Shown piece by piece: positions 6,224 to 12,496 of a DNA stretch of 20,018 nucleotides. Source of the DNA: a virus. Within the stretch, counting starts at the first letter, position 1, and every line of letters begins with the position of its first letter. The stretch covers positions 1-20,018 of IMG/VR virus record IMGVR_UViG_3300027963_000413; one strand, 5' to 3'. The notes beneath the pieces were generated by a model. It worked only from the letters and a program-made list of their open reading frames with translations, made no database searches and was not told the DNA's origin. The translations under genes and the position numbers were made by a program.

Positions 6224-6683
6224 ATACAAGCCCAAACCAATCCGCGCTGACACATTAACCTATGTTATTCAGGGCTTGCGACTCGTTAATGATACAGGCA
6301 GCGTCGCCTTGGACTTGAAGATCAAGAATCATAGTTGTCTGGAAGCCCTCAGAACGGGTCAGGCGAGCCGTCAAGACATGGACGCTATCATCTCTGCCCT
6401 CAATGTCTCCGAAGCGCTCTGTCGCCTTGGAACTGGGCATGAATACATCGAAGAAGTAAAGCAGGGTCAAAATTCTTTACTTGAGCTATCTCGTCGTGGC
6501 ATTGATCGTGACGACAGGTTTGTCGCCAAGGCACAAGAACTGACAGACATCAACTATGCGTATGAGGTTCACGATGCACAGCTCGATGTCTGCACCATAG
6601 GGCAACTTGAGAAAGCCTTAGACCTTGTGGAGCGAGAGATTAGAGCCAGAAGAGCAACCGTCATTGAGGAGAAAGTGTCATGA
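6207..6683 (+). CDS. Phage protein of unknown function, 158 residues
   Basis: Starts at ATG with an AAGG site about 10 nt upstream, inside the end of the preceding gene. A basic N-terminal arm (RKRSKYKPKP, 2-11) leads into a mainly helical protein. Two regions look like helix pairs: TGQASRQDMDAIISALNVSE (about 50-69) and the C-terminal helix EKALDLVEREIRARRATVIE (about 134-153). The basic arm might bind nucleic acid. No catalytic motif is seen. Its stop overlaps the next start by ATGA, so it belongs to the same rightward operon. Confidence 0.75.
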   Translation: MRKRSKYKPKPIRADTLTYVIQGLRLVNDTGSVALDLKIKNHSCLEALRTGQASRQDMDAIISALNVSEALCRLGTGHEYIEEVKQGQNSLLELSRRGIDRDDRFVAKAQELTDINYAYEVHDAQLDVCTIGQLEKALDLVEREIRARRATVIEEKVS

Positions 6684-7096
6684 GTTTGTGGCGCAAGAGA
6701 AAAACTAGCGACAAAGTTGCGACAGATGTTCACCATAATGAACAAAAACAAGACACTTTGTCCGATCCACTGGACTTATTGCATCAAGAAAATGTGCGTT
6801 TGGGCTTGTACGAAGATGTTTATGATTTAAGTATCAAGTCGGAGAAAGCAATGCGTGAAGTGCAGAGACTAGGGCAAGAGATACAACCAGATGTAAACCA
6901 ATCGTTATGGGTTGATCCACCAGAAGGCTGGCGATATGGCTTCCCTGCTATATACGACCCTGCCAGCGATGGCGTGATGCGTGACTGGATAATTAGCAAA
7001 GGTTATCCAGCAAAACTAATTCAAGAGTATGGCGATGTATGGTTTGTGCGCTGCTGGTCTGCTGAAGAAGTGAAACCTTCCGATGAGTCTCATTGA
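6680..7096 (+). CDS. Phage protein of unknown function, 138 residues
   Basis: Starts at ATG with a GAGGAGA ribosome site 7 nt upstream, coupled to the preceding gene by ATGA. The N-terminal 30 residues are polar and probably disordered; about 33-66 is a charged helical region. The C-terminal half has a compact aromatic domain with DPPEGWRYGFPAIYDPASDG (about 78-97) and DVWFVRCWSAEEV. No family is recognised. Confidence 0.7.
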   Translation: MSLWRKRKTSDKVATDVHHNEQKQDTLSDPLDLLHQENVRLGLYEDVYDLSIKSEKAMREVQRLGQEIQPDVNQSLWVDPPEGWRYGFPAIYDPASDGVMRDWIISKGYPAKLIQEYGDVWFVRCWSAEEVKPSDESH

Positions 7097-7190
7097 AATT
7101 TCATGCAAAAAATATCCCGTTAGGGTCATAAATGCACAAAAACACTCTTAGATGATAAAAAATGTCCTGATCGGTACAGAAAGGTAAAAA

Positions 7191-7292
7191 ATGCTAGAAA
7201 CAGTATTGTGGGTTGTGTTCTTAATTATGTTTGGCGCGGTAGCTGTCATTGCTACTATCGTCGCAATCTTTATGCTGTCGGAGGACAAGTGA
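7191..7292 (+). CDS. 33-residue single-pass membrane peptide
   Basis: The frame opens at ATG with an AAAGG ribosome site and reads MLETVLWVVFLIMFGAVAVI as its first 20 residues, continuing hydrophobic to residue 29 and ending SEDK. It is almost entirely one transmembrane helix with charges at both ends. Its TGA overlaps the GTG start of the next gene (GTGA, 7289-7292), which suggests coupling. Its first four residues, MLET, match those of the gene at 5436. The function is unknown. Confidence 0.55.
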   Translation: MLETVLWVVFLIMFGAVAVIATIVAIFMLSEDK

Positions 7293-7480
7293 AAGTAACT
7301 CTAGAGTTTGACAACATTGACGACGCAAAAAAAGCCATCTACGCTGATGAGGCATGGATGGCTTTGGTAGAAATAAGTGAGGCAATGCGCTCACATACAA
7401 AACATGATGTTTCTGAAAAACAAACTTTAATAAGTATTGAAGAAACTCTGTCCGATGTGAGGCATATGCTTTACTCTTGA
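7289..7480 (+). CDS. Small acidic-helical protein of unknown function (GTG start)
   Basis: The preferred start is GTG at 7289, in frame, with GGAGGA just before it and a four-base overlap with the membrane peptide gene. A longer frame from 7208 would run antiparallel to no signal and give a Cys/Arg-rich extension read out of the membrane-peptide codons, so it was not used. The 63-residue product begins with a beta-like KVTLEFDN segment and then helices. Its last 10 bases overlap the end of the convergent acidic-protein gene (7471-7728), with no terminator between. Confidence 0.62.
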   Translation: MKVTLEFDNIDDAKKAIYADEAWMALVEISEAMRSHTKHDVSEKQTLISIEETLSDVRHMLYS

Positions 7481-7728
7481 TCTTCTTCGTCTTCTTCTTC
7501 TTCTTCTTCCTCTTCGTCTTCTACCCACTCGATCCACTCGTCGAGTTCTTCGTCGTAATACCAGACATTACCGTCTTCGTCTTCGAATGACAGCTCTTCG
7601 TCTTCAACACCCCAACCGCAGTCTTCTTGCAACGCAATGAACTCTTGAATTAGAGCAATCTTGTTGAAGTCGTCGGTTTCGATAACGACTTTTTCTTCCC
7701 AGCCCAATGAAATTTCTATCTTGTACAT
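7471..7728 (-). CDS. Extremely acidic small protein, candidate DNA mimic
   Basis: From the ATG at 7728 (AAAGGA site 7 nt upstream) the product is 85 residues. A start at 7773 would sit inside the upstream gene and is not favoured. The first 40 residues form a mixed domain (MYKIEISLGWEEKVVIETDD). The rest is dominated by Asp and Glu: an aromatic-acidic stretch NVWYYDEELDEWIEWVEDE, then a run of eight Glu and a DEEDQE end. This charge density resembles DNA-mimic inhibitors and acidic histone- or nuclease-binding phage proteins, but no family can be named. The CTT-rich DNA at 7481-7525 is simply its acidic codons. Confidence 0.72.
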   Translation of the reverse strand: MYKIEISLGWEEKVVIETDDFNKIALIQEFIALQEDCGWGVEDEELSFEDEDGNVWYYDEELDEWIEWVEDEEEEEEEEDEEDQE

Positions 7729-7738
7729 ACAAATCCTT

Positions 7739-8710
7739 TTAAGTGACATTGATAATTTGACCTCTGAATTCAACTTGCCCTTCGTCTCCCCATACTTGGA
7801 CGATCTCTGGCATAAGCAGTTTCCCTTCGGAAAATGACAGAATTACGAAACCAGAACGGTGATTTAGGGGATTGTCCTCACCGTAGGCAAACTGCGGTCC
7901 ATTTGGGTGCGCCAGCGTACCAGTATCAACGCCATAGCGGTTGCCGTTGTAGTCGCTATATGGTGTCACTTTAAGGCTGTGTAGATGACCTGTGACGATG
8001 GTCTTGCCAGCTCCGACAGTATTGTTGTGGGTTGCGTGTACACCGCCCTTGTAGCGGTGCTTGATCACTACATCTGGGGTTGGCCAGACCGACATACAGA
8101 ACTCCCAAGTTGGGAAATGATCTTCTAATTTGAACCCATAGGTTTTGGCAAACTCTGGAGCATTGGCTGCCAGACGAGCATTAAACCTTGCGTCGTGGTT
8201 TCCCCAAGTCCAGATTAACTTGCAGTTGTGCCGTGCTTGTTTCGCTGTTTCCTCGATCTCTCCCATGAACCCTTGACAAGCCTTCAGCTCCTCAATAAGA
8301 GTTGGCATCTTTGGACCAATGCCAGATTCTGGGTGACGGCTGATAGATGCACCGTCCAGCGCGTCCCCGTTACACACCACAACCGACGGCTTAAACTCTT
8401 TAATCGCCCATAAAAGACCATTAAGGGCAGTCGTGCGTATATTTGGAAAGAAGTGCGCATCACTAAATACGATAACTTGCCCATTCAATATGCCAAGTTC
8501 TTTGCGTTCATATGCAGTTTTAGGTTTTGGCGGTCTTCCGTATGTGTTCTTTGCCTCTAATAAAAGACCATATTTAGCCTCTAATTTAACTCTACGCCTC
8601 TGAAGGGTTCGCAGGTTACCCCCTACAATTTTGTGTACGGCAGCAATAGATTGATGTGTTTTCCACAGCTCTATAAATTCAGCATCAGGCATATTAGGTG
8701 TTTTGGGCAT
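7739..8710 (-). CDS. Calcineurin-like metallophosphoesterase with N-terminal helix-turn-helix
   Basis: From ATG at 8710 the product is 323 residues; a TTG start at 8758 inside the upstream gene is not favoured. Residues about 10-48 contain a helix-turn-helix-like region (SIAAVHKIVGGNLRTLQRRR). The catalytic domain then shows the full metallophosphoesterase set: SDAHF (D84, H86), NGDALDG (D116), TWGNHD (N171, H172), GGVHATHN (H225) and GHLH (H242, H244). Such enzymes use two metal ions to hydrolyse phosphodiesters; SbcD/Mre11 are nuclease relatives. The HTH suggests a nucleic-acid target. Phage members of this architecture are common but uncharacterised. It lies between a GNAT gene and the acidic protein gene. 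Confidence 0.9.
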   Translation of the reverse strand: MPKTPNMPDAEFIELWKTHQSIAAVHKIVGGNLRTLQRRRVKLEAKYGLLLEAKNTYGRPPKPKTAYERKELGILNGQVIVFSDAHFFPNIRTTALNGLLWAIKEFKPSVVVCNGDALDGASISRHPESGIGPKMPTLIEELKACQGFMGEIEETAKQARHNCKLIWTWGNHDARFNARLAANAPEFAKTYGFKLEDHFPTWEFCMSVWPTPDVVIKHRYKGGVHATHNNTVGAGKTIVTGHLHSLKVTPYSDYNGNRYGVDTGTLAHPNGPQFAYGEDNPLNHRSGFVILSFSEGKLLMPEIVQVWGDEGQVEFRGQIINVT

Positions 8711-8712
8711 AA

Positions 8713-9135
8713 CTATTCCAGTTTGAGTCGCCAATACGAAGTGTGTTTTGCCATCCAAGGCACGCTCGGATTAAACATCTTGAAACCACACGCAATAAGA
8801 GAGTTTGCAGAGGCTGGGTTGTCGTAAGTGCTGGTGACAATCCAGTTCATTTTGAGAGCTTTCGCTTGTCGGATGCGCACCCGAATAAACTTTTTCTGTA
8901 ACCCTTGTCCACGCATATCAGGTACAACGCCAGCGCGTATAAGATTACAGCAGTCAGACCAGCGAGAAGAATGAACAAGACCTGCGAAACCAATATCCAC
9001 GCCATTCTTAATAGCAATCCACCAATATCCAGAAGTCGTGTCGTAAGCTTTGTCATAAGGTAGGCATATCTTTTGAAGTACAGACAATCTCGTCTGAACC
9101 GAATCGAGTCGAATATCAACGCGCTTTATCTGCAT
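8713..9135 (-). CDS. GNAT-family N-acetyltransferase
   Basis: The 140-residue protein contains a canonical acetyl-CoA-binding motif A, AGVVPDMRGQGLQKKFIR (68-85), with R75-G76-Q77-G78 wrapping the pyrophosphate. This is followed by the usual second half, STYDNPASANSLIACGFKMF, where N and the Ala-Asn-Ser helix approach CoA. It is a complete, compact GNAT protein and likely active. The substrate is unknown; phage relatives may modify host proteins, tRNA or modified bases. It starts at ATG as first gene of the three-gene leftward island, and its stop is two bases from the next start. Confidence 0.88.
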   Translation of the reverse strand: MQIKRVDIRLDSVQTRLSVLQKICLPYDKAYDTTSGYWWIAIKNGVDIGFAGLVHSSRWSDCCNLIRAGVVPDMRGQGLQKKFIRVRIRQAKALKMNWIVTSTYDNPASANSLIACGFKMFNPSVPWMAKHTSYWRLKLE

Positions 9136-9178
9136 GATGTGTATTAGATGCTGACAACATTAAATATTTGTGACCTAA

Positions 9179-9208
9179 TTGACAAGCAAATCAATAGGTT
9201 ATGATAAT
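9179..9208 (+). promoter_or_regulatory. Sigma70 promoter for the rightward oxygenase operon
   Basis: A consensus -35, TTGACA (9179-9184), is followed by TATGAT (9200-9205, 15-bp spacer) overlapping GATAAT (9203-9208, 18-bp spacer). Either pairing gives a strong promoter about 25-30 nt before the gene at 9236. On the opposite strand TTGTCA (9185-9180) with TTTAAT (9164-9159, 15 bp) could drive the leftward island, so two divergent promoters would share a -35 core. Confidence 0.68.
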
Positions 9209-9235
9209 TTGCTCTTCTTAAACAAGAGGTGAAAA

Positions 9236-9439
9236 ATGGATCAAGAAAAACTAGATAAAGCCTTTTCGGAGTTGGACTATGAAGACGACTTAGAAATTAA
9301 GGTCTTAATATCTCAAACAGAGGTTGAGCACTTAAAGTCAGAAAACAATGAGTTAAGAAAATTGCTCACTGAATATGACTTGCGCTTACGCCATTATGTA
9401 GAGTTAATTGCAAAAATTCACATGACAACCATCACATGA
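9236..9439 (+). CDS. Acidic coiled-coil protein of unknown function
   Basis: A 67-residue protein with a strong AGAGGTG ribosome site, just downstream of the promoter at 9179-9208. An acidic N-terminal third leads into a clear leucine-heptad coiled coil (EVEHLKSENNELRKLLTEYD, about 29-48). It probably dimerises. Its stop overlaps the DUF3310 start by ATGA. No family is recognised. Confidence 0.72.
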   Translation: MDQEKLDKAFSELDYEDDLEIKVLISQTEVEHLKSENNELRKLLTEYDLRLRHYVELIAKIHMTTIT

Positions 9440-9639
9440 CTGACAATGTAAATAAACCCAAACACTACAACAGCCACCCGTCTGGTGTTGAGGTGATCCG
9501 CATCACAGAACACATGAACTTTTGTCTTGGTAATGTGATCAAGTATGTGCTTCGTGCAGACCACAAGAACGACGCAATAGAAGACTTAAAAAAAGCGCGT
9601 TGGTACTTAGACCGTGAAATATCTAGGCGCGAGCAATGA
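9436..9639 (+). CDS. DUF3310 protein (T7 gp1.7-like small phage protein)
   Basis: The 67-residue sequence matches the DUF3310 pattern throughout: KPKHYNSHPSGVEVIRITEH (7-26), then NVIKYVLRADHKNDAIEDLKKARWYLDREI (33-62). The family is widespread in phages. T7 gp1.7, a relative, is a nucleotide kinase acting on dTMP/dGMP, but most members are untested and this one is only the short core. It might serve nucleotide supply. It is coupled by ATGA at both ends inside a four-gene operon. Confidence 0.9.
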   Translation: MTDNVNKPKHYNSHPSGVEVIRITEHMNFCLGNVIKYVLRADHKNDAIEDLKKARWYLDREISRREQ

Positions 9640-10007
9640 GATCAAGCAGACTACCTAAACTTATCGCCCTGATCACGCAAAAGGGATACACATCAGTCGA
9701 GCTGGCTGAACTTGTCCATTGCACGCTCAGGTCTAGCAGAGACATGATCCAAAAGCTCAGGGAAGAAGGCAGAGTCCATGTCCAGTCGTGGCGTAAGACC
9801 AGTGTGACGCAATGGTCTGCTGTGTACCGCTACGGCATTGGAGTCGATGCAACTAAGCCTGAGCCTGTGAGCAGTAGAGTAAGACTACATAAGCACAGAA
9901 CCAAAGAAGATGCCGACACCAAGGAAAGAAGACTAGCCAAGCAGAGACAGCTCAAACGCAAGGTCAAGCGTGACCCGTTGACTGCTGCATTCTTTGGTGA
10001 GATATGA
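9636..10007 (+). CDS. Basic winged-helix DNA-binding protein
   Basis: A 123-residue, strongly basic protein. Residues 8-50 form a winged helix-turn-helix: LPKLIALITQKGYTSVELAE then LVHCTLRSSRDMIQKLREEG, with a wing-like strand after it (VHVQSWRKT). The C-terminal third is a Lys/Arg-rich tail (HKHRTKEDADTKERRLAKQR and beyond) that could add non-specific DNA or RNA contact. It might regulate phage or host genes, or guide the oxygenase encoded next. It overlaps both neighbours by ATGA. Confidence 0.75.
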   Translation: MRSSRLPKLIALITQKGYTSVELAELVHCTLRSSRDMIQKLREEGRVHVQSWRKTSVTQWSAVYRYGIGVDATKPEPVSSRVRLHKHRTKEDADTKERRLAKQRQLKRKVKRDPLTAAFFGEI

Positions 10008-10708
10008 AGACACACACATTCGCTTGGCATTCCGAGCACCCGTTCAAGCACTTGGTAATAGATGACTTCTTCCCAGATCAATTCGCTCTGCAAATATCTC
10101 AAGACTTTGACACAGTAAAAGATTTTTGGGTGCATTACAACAACGCACTTGAACACAAGTCAACCATGAATCATTGGGGTGCTTTCCCAGCCAGTATTTA
10201 TAAAGCAATGCAGCACCTTGTCTCGCCTGACTTTGTGCAGCAGATTGAGCACCTGACTGGCTGCACGCTCTACGCTGACTCTGGTCTGCATGGTGCTGGT
10301 ATGCACAGGCACATCTCTGGGGGAAAGTTAAACCCGCATCTCGACTACTCCATACACCCCAAGCTATTGCTTGAGAGACGGTTAAATCTAATCGTGTATC
10401 TGACACCCGACTGGCACAAAGACTTTGGCGGTCACTTAGGAATGTGGAGCGAGCCGTCTGATCTCGTAAGAGAGGTGATGCCTAAATTCAATCGTGCTGT
10501 TTTGTTTGACACAACAAACTCATTGCATGGACTCTCACGACCCGTTCAATGCCCAGAAGACTTTGCACGCAAGTCTCTTGCGGTTTACTACTTATGTGAG
10601 CCAAGACCGCAAGCAGAGGAAAGATACAGAGCGCTGTACTCCCCAGCAAAGGGTCAAGAAAATGATCCTAGTGTGCTGGAACTTATTGCGCTGAGAAGTC
10701 GTGTTTAA
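10004..10708 (+). CDS. 2-oxoglutarate/Fe(II)-dependent oxygenase
   Basis: The 234-residue protein has the double-stranded beta-helix signature of prolyl-hydroxylase-like dioxygenases. HLDYSIHPK gives Fe ligands H112 and D114, NSLHGLSRPV gives distal H175, and R189 (FARKSLAVYYL) is placed to bind 2-oxoglutarate. RLNLIVYLTPDWHKDFGGHL (126-145) is the typical strand after the HxD. It would hydroxylate or oxidise an unknown substrate. It begins with an ATGA overlap, and its TAA shares the palindrome TTAA (10705-10708) with the stop of the convergent ART-like gene. No terminator separates the two. Confidence 0.88.
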   Translation: MKTHTFAWHSEHPFKHLVIDDFFPDQFALQISQDFDTVKDFWVHYNNALEHKSTMNHWGAFPASIYKAMQHLVSPDFVQQIEHLTGCTLYADSGLHGAGMHRHISGGKLNPHLDYSIHPKLLLERRLNLIVYLTPDWHKDFGGHLGMWSEPSDLVREVMPKFNRAVLFDTTNSLHGLSRPVQCPEDFARKSLAVYYLCEPRPQAEERYRALYSPAKGQENDPSVLELIALRSRV

Positions 10709-12492
10709 GGGGAAAGTAGCCCGTAGTCAATCAAGTCTTGAATATTTGGTTGTTGGCGCTGCTGATCTACTGGACTCGCAAGCAGATCAGGTAATGCAAC
10801 ACCCATTGCAGTTGCGGTTGCTACATCTTTGCGGAATGGATCGAAGGCAGCGAAGCGTGAGCGAATTTGATCAGGACTAAATACAGCGCCAACATCAATC
10901 AACTTCGATGGACCAGACGCTGGATCGTATGTATTCTTCATAATCAAAGCATCGTGACCACCAGCCATAGCCTGATCAATCAAGTCTGAATAACTTTGAT
11001 CTCTGTAAGAGCTTCCAGCAAAGTCATAGACCATTGGATTCTTGTAACGCAAAGCGACTGGCAAAACATTACCACCTTCTTGTGTATTCTCCGAGATCAT
11101 TCTTTCAGCTTTGATTGCTTTAAAGTTATCAATCTGTTTAAGAGCTGGTGCAGCAGCATCTTCTCCAACAAGATTAACTAATTGCTTTTTTAGATCATTA
11201 AATTGTTTAGGTTCATAAGTGTTGTACCAACCATATGGCATTAATTCCATATATTTTTTATCTAATGCATTTGCTTCATCTTGAGATAATTTCTTGCTAT
11301 ATATTGTGTTTTTAATTGTGTCTAGCATTTGGTCTCTAGCGTCGCCATATTTAGCCACTAAACCTTGCGCATAGTTCATTCTGTTTATTTCAGAATCTTC
11401 AGCAATTTGCATTTGCTTTTCATATTCATTCCAGTCGCCACGCTTCTCTGCTGCATTAGCCTTGCGCATTGCCTCTCTGTATTCTCTTGAGCCACCAATC
11501 TGGGCATAGCCAGATGCAGTCTGAGCAGCGTTTCCTTCCATTGATACTGCATTAAGTGCAGCGATTTCCTCGTCTGTCTTGCCTAATCGTTTAAGTAAAT
11601 CTATCGACTCTTGATCAGTAGTTTTTTGCAACAAACCAGCAGGAGGATTTTGCGGATCACGCGCAAAGAAGTACGCCTTCTTAGCACTTGCAGCACCAGT
11701 AGCCTCACCAAGAAGGTCTGGTCTAAAGTTAGTAATATCACCAGTAGAACCGTGATACCAGTCTGGGTAATATCCTTGTTGCAACATTCTTGTCTCTTGA
11801 TTAGCAGACTGTCCAAGAGTTGCAGCATTTTCCTGTGCAATACGCAATGCCTGTTCTTGTGGATAAGGTGATCTTTGCGCCTTACCAAGAATATCAAGAG
11901 TTACAGACTCAACAAGCATTGCTTCTTGATCCTGATCGGTTGGTTTGTATTTTTTGTATTGCGCATCAACCATCTTTTTAAATTCTTTTTCACCAACAAG
12001 ATCGATTGACTGCTTTACCCTGTCAACGGTAGGAATGTCTTTAACCTTCAACATCTCTTCCATCGTTAACTCAGGCTTGTAAATGCCTTTTTTTAAATTT
12101 ATTGGGCTAACTGCAAACATTGGCTGCGGAGTAATAGGTGCAAGCAGACCGCCTTCACCAAGCATTGCACGATTGATCTGAGAGCCAAGCAGACCACCAG
12201 CTCTTTGCACACCTTTTGCGGTAGCCCTTGCAACAGAGCCAGCCATAGGCGCAACCGTCATCATGGCTTCAGCAGTCTCTGGCTTTAGCAATGGCACATT
12301 GGCTTGACCTATGTTCGTCAACGGTTCACCGTAAGACATACGCTCAATGGTCTTAGGTAAACCAGTTGACTCAAGCAGACTAGCCAGACCCTGCATCTGC
12401 TGGGTGCGTTGTGGTGACCTTAAATAATCGTAGCCACCATAAAGCAAACCAAGCAAAGGGTTCTGCGGTGTAGCGCCAATGTAGTCAGCCAT
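10705..12492 (-). CDS. Large presumed virion protein with ADP-ribosyltransferase-like domain
   Basis: The 595-residue protein starts at ATG with an AGGAAAA site. The first 130 residues resemble the Ala/Gly-rich N-termini of the neighbouring ejection proteins. At 245-250 WYHGST, then KKAYFFARDP (271-280), look like the NAD-binding strand and second motif of H-Y-[E/Q] ADP-ribosyltransferases. LPVALRYKNPMVYDF (477-491), GGHDALIMKN (511-520) and VGAVFSPDQIRSRF (534-547) match the C-terminal part of ART domains of phage polyvalent proteins, with Q542 in the place of the catalytic Glu/Gln. Between the halves is an insertion of about 180 charged helical residues (295-470). T4 Alt is a known precedent of an ejected phage ART. 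Catalysis is unproven here. Confidence 0.72.
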   Translation of the reverse strand: MADYIGATPQNPLLGLLYGGYDYLRSPQRTQQMQGLASLLESTGLPKTIERMSYGEPLTNIGQANVPLLKPETAEAMMTVAPMAGSVARATAKGVQRAGGLLGSQINRAMLGEGGLLAPITPQPMFAVSPINLKKGIYKPELTMEEMLKVKDIPTVDRVKQSIDLVGEKEFKKMVDAQYKKYKPTDQDQEAMLVESVTLDILGKAQRSPYPQEQALRIAQENAATLGQSANQETRMLQQGYYPDWYHGSTGDITNFRPDLLGEATGAASAKKAYFFARDPQNPPAGLLQKTTDQESIDLLKRLGKTDEEIAALNAVSMEGNAAQTASGYAQIGGSREYREAMRKANAAEKRGDWNEYEKQMQIAEDSEINRMNYAQGLVAKYGDARDQMLDTIKNTIYSKKLSQDEANALDKKYMELMPYGWYNTYEPKQFNDLKKQLVNLVGEDAAAPALKQIDNFKAIKAERMISENTQEGGNVLPVALRYKNPMVYDFAGSSYRDQSYSDLIDQAMAGGHDALIMKNTYDPASGPSKLIDVGAVFSPDQIRSRFAAFDPFRKDVATATAMGVALPDLLASPVDQQRQQPNIQDLIDYGLLSP

Positions 12493-12496
12493 CGTC

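Noticed and set aside
7208-7288. N-terminal extension of the gene at 7289
   Set aside because: It would read the codons of the membrane peptide at 7191-7292 in another frame; the GTG at 7289 has GGAGGA and a GTGA junction.
7481-7525. CTT-rich tract that looks like a microsatellite repeat
   Set aside because: It is explained by consecutive Glu/Asp codons of the acidic protein on the minus strand.
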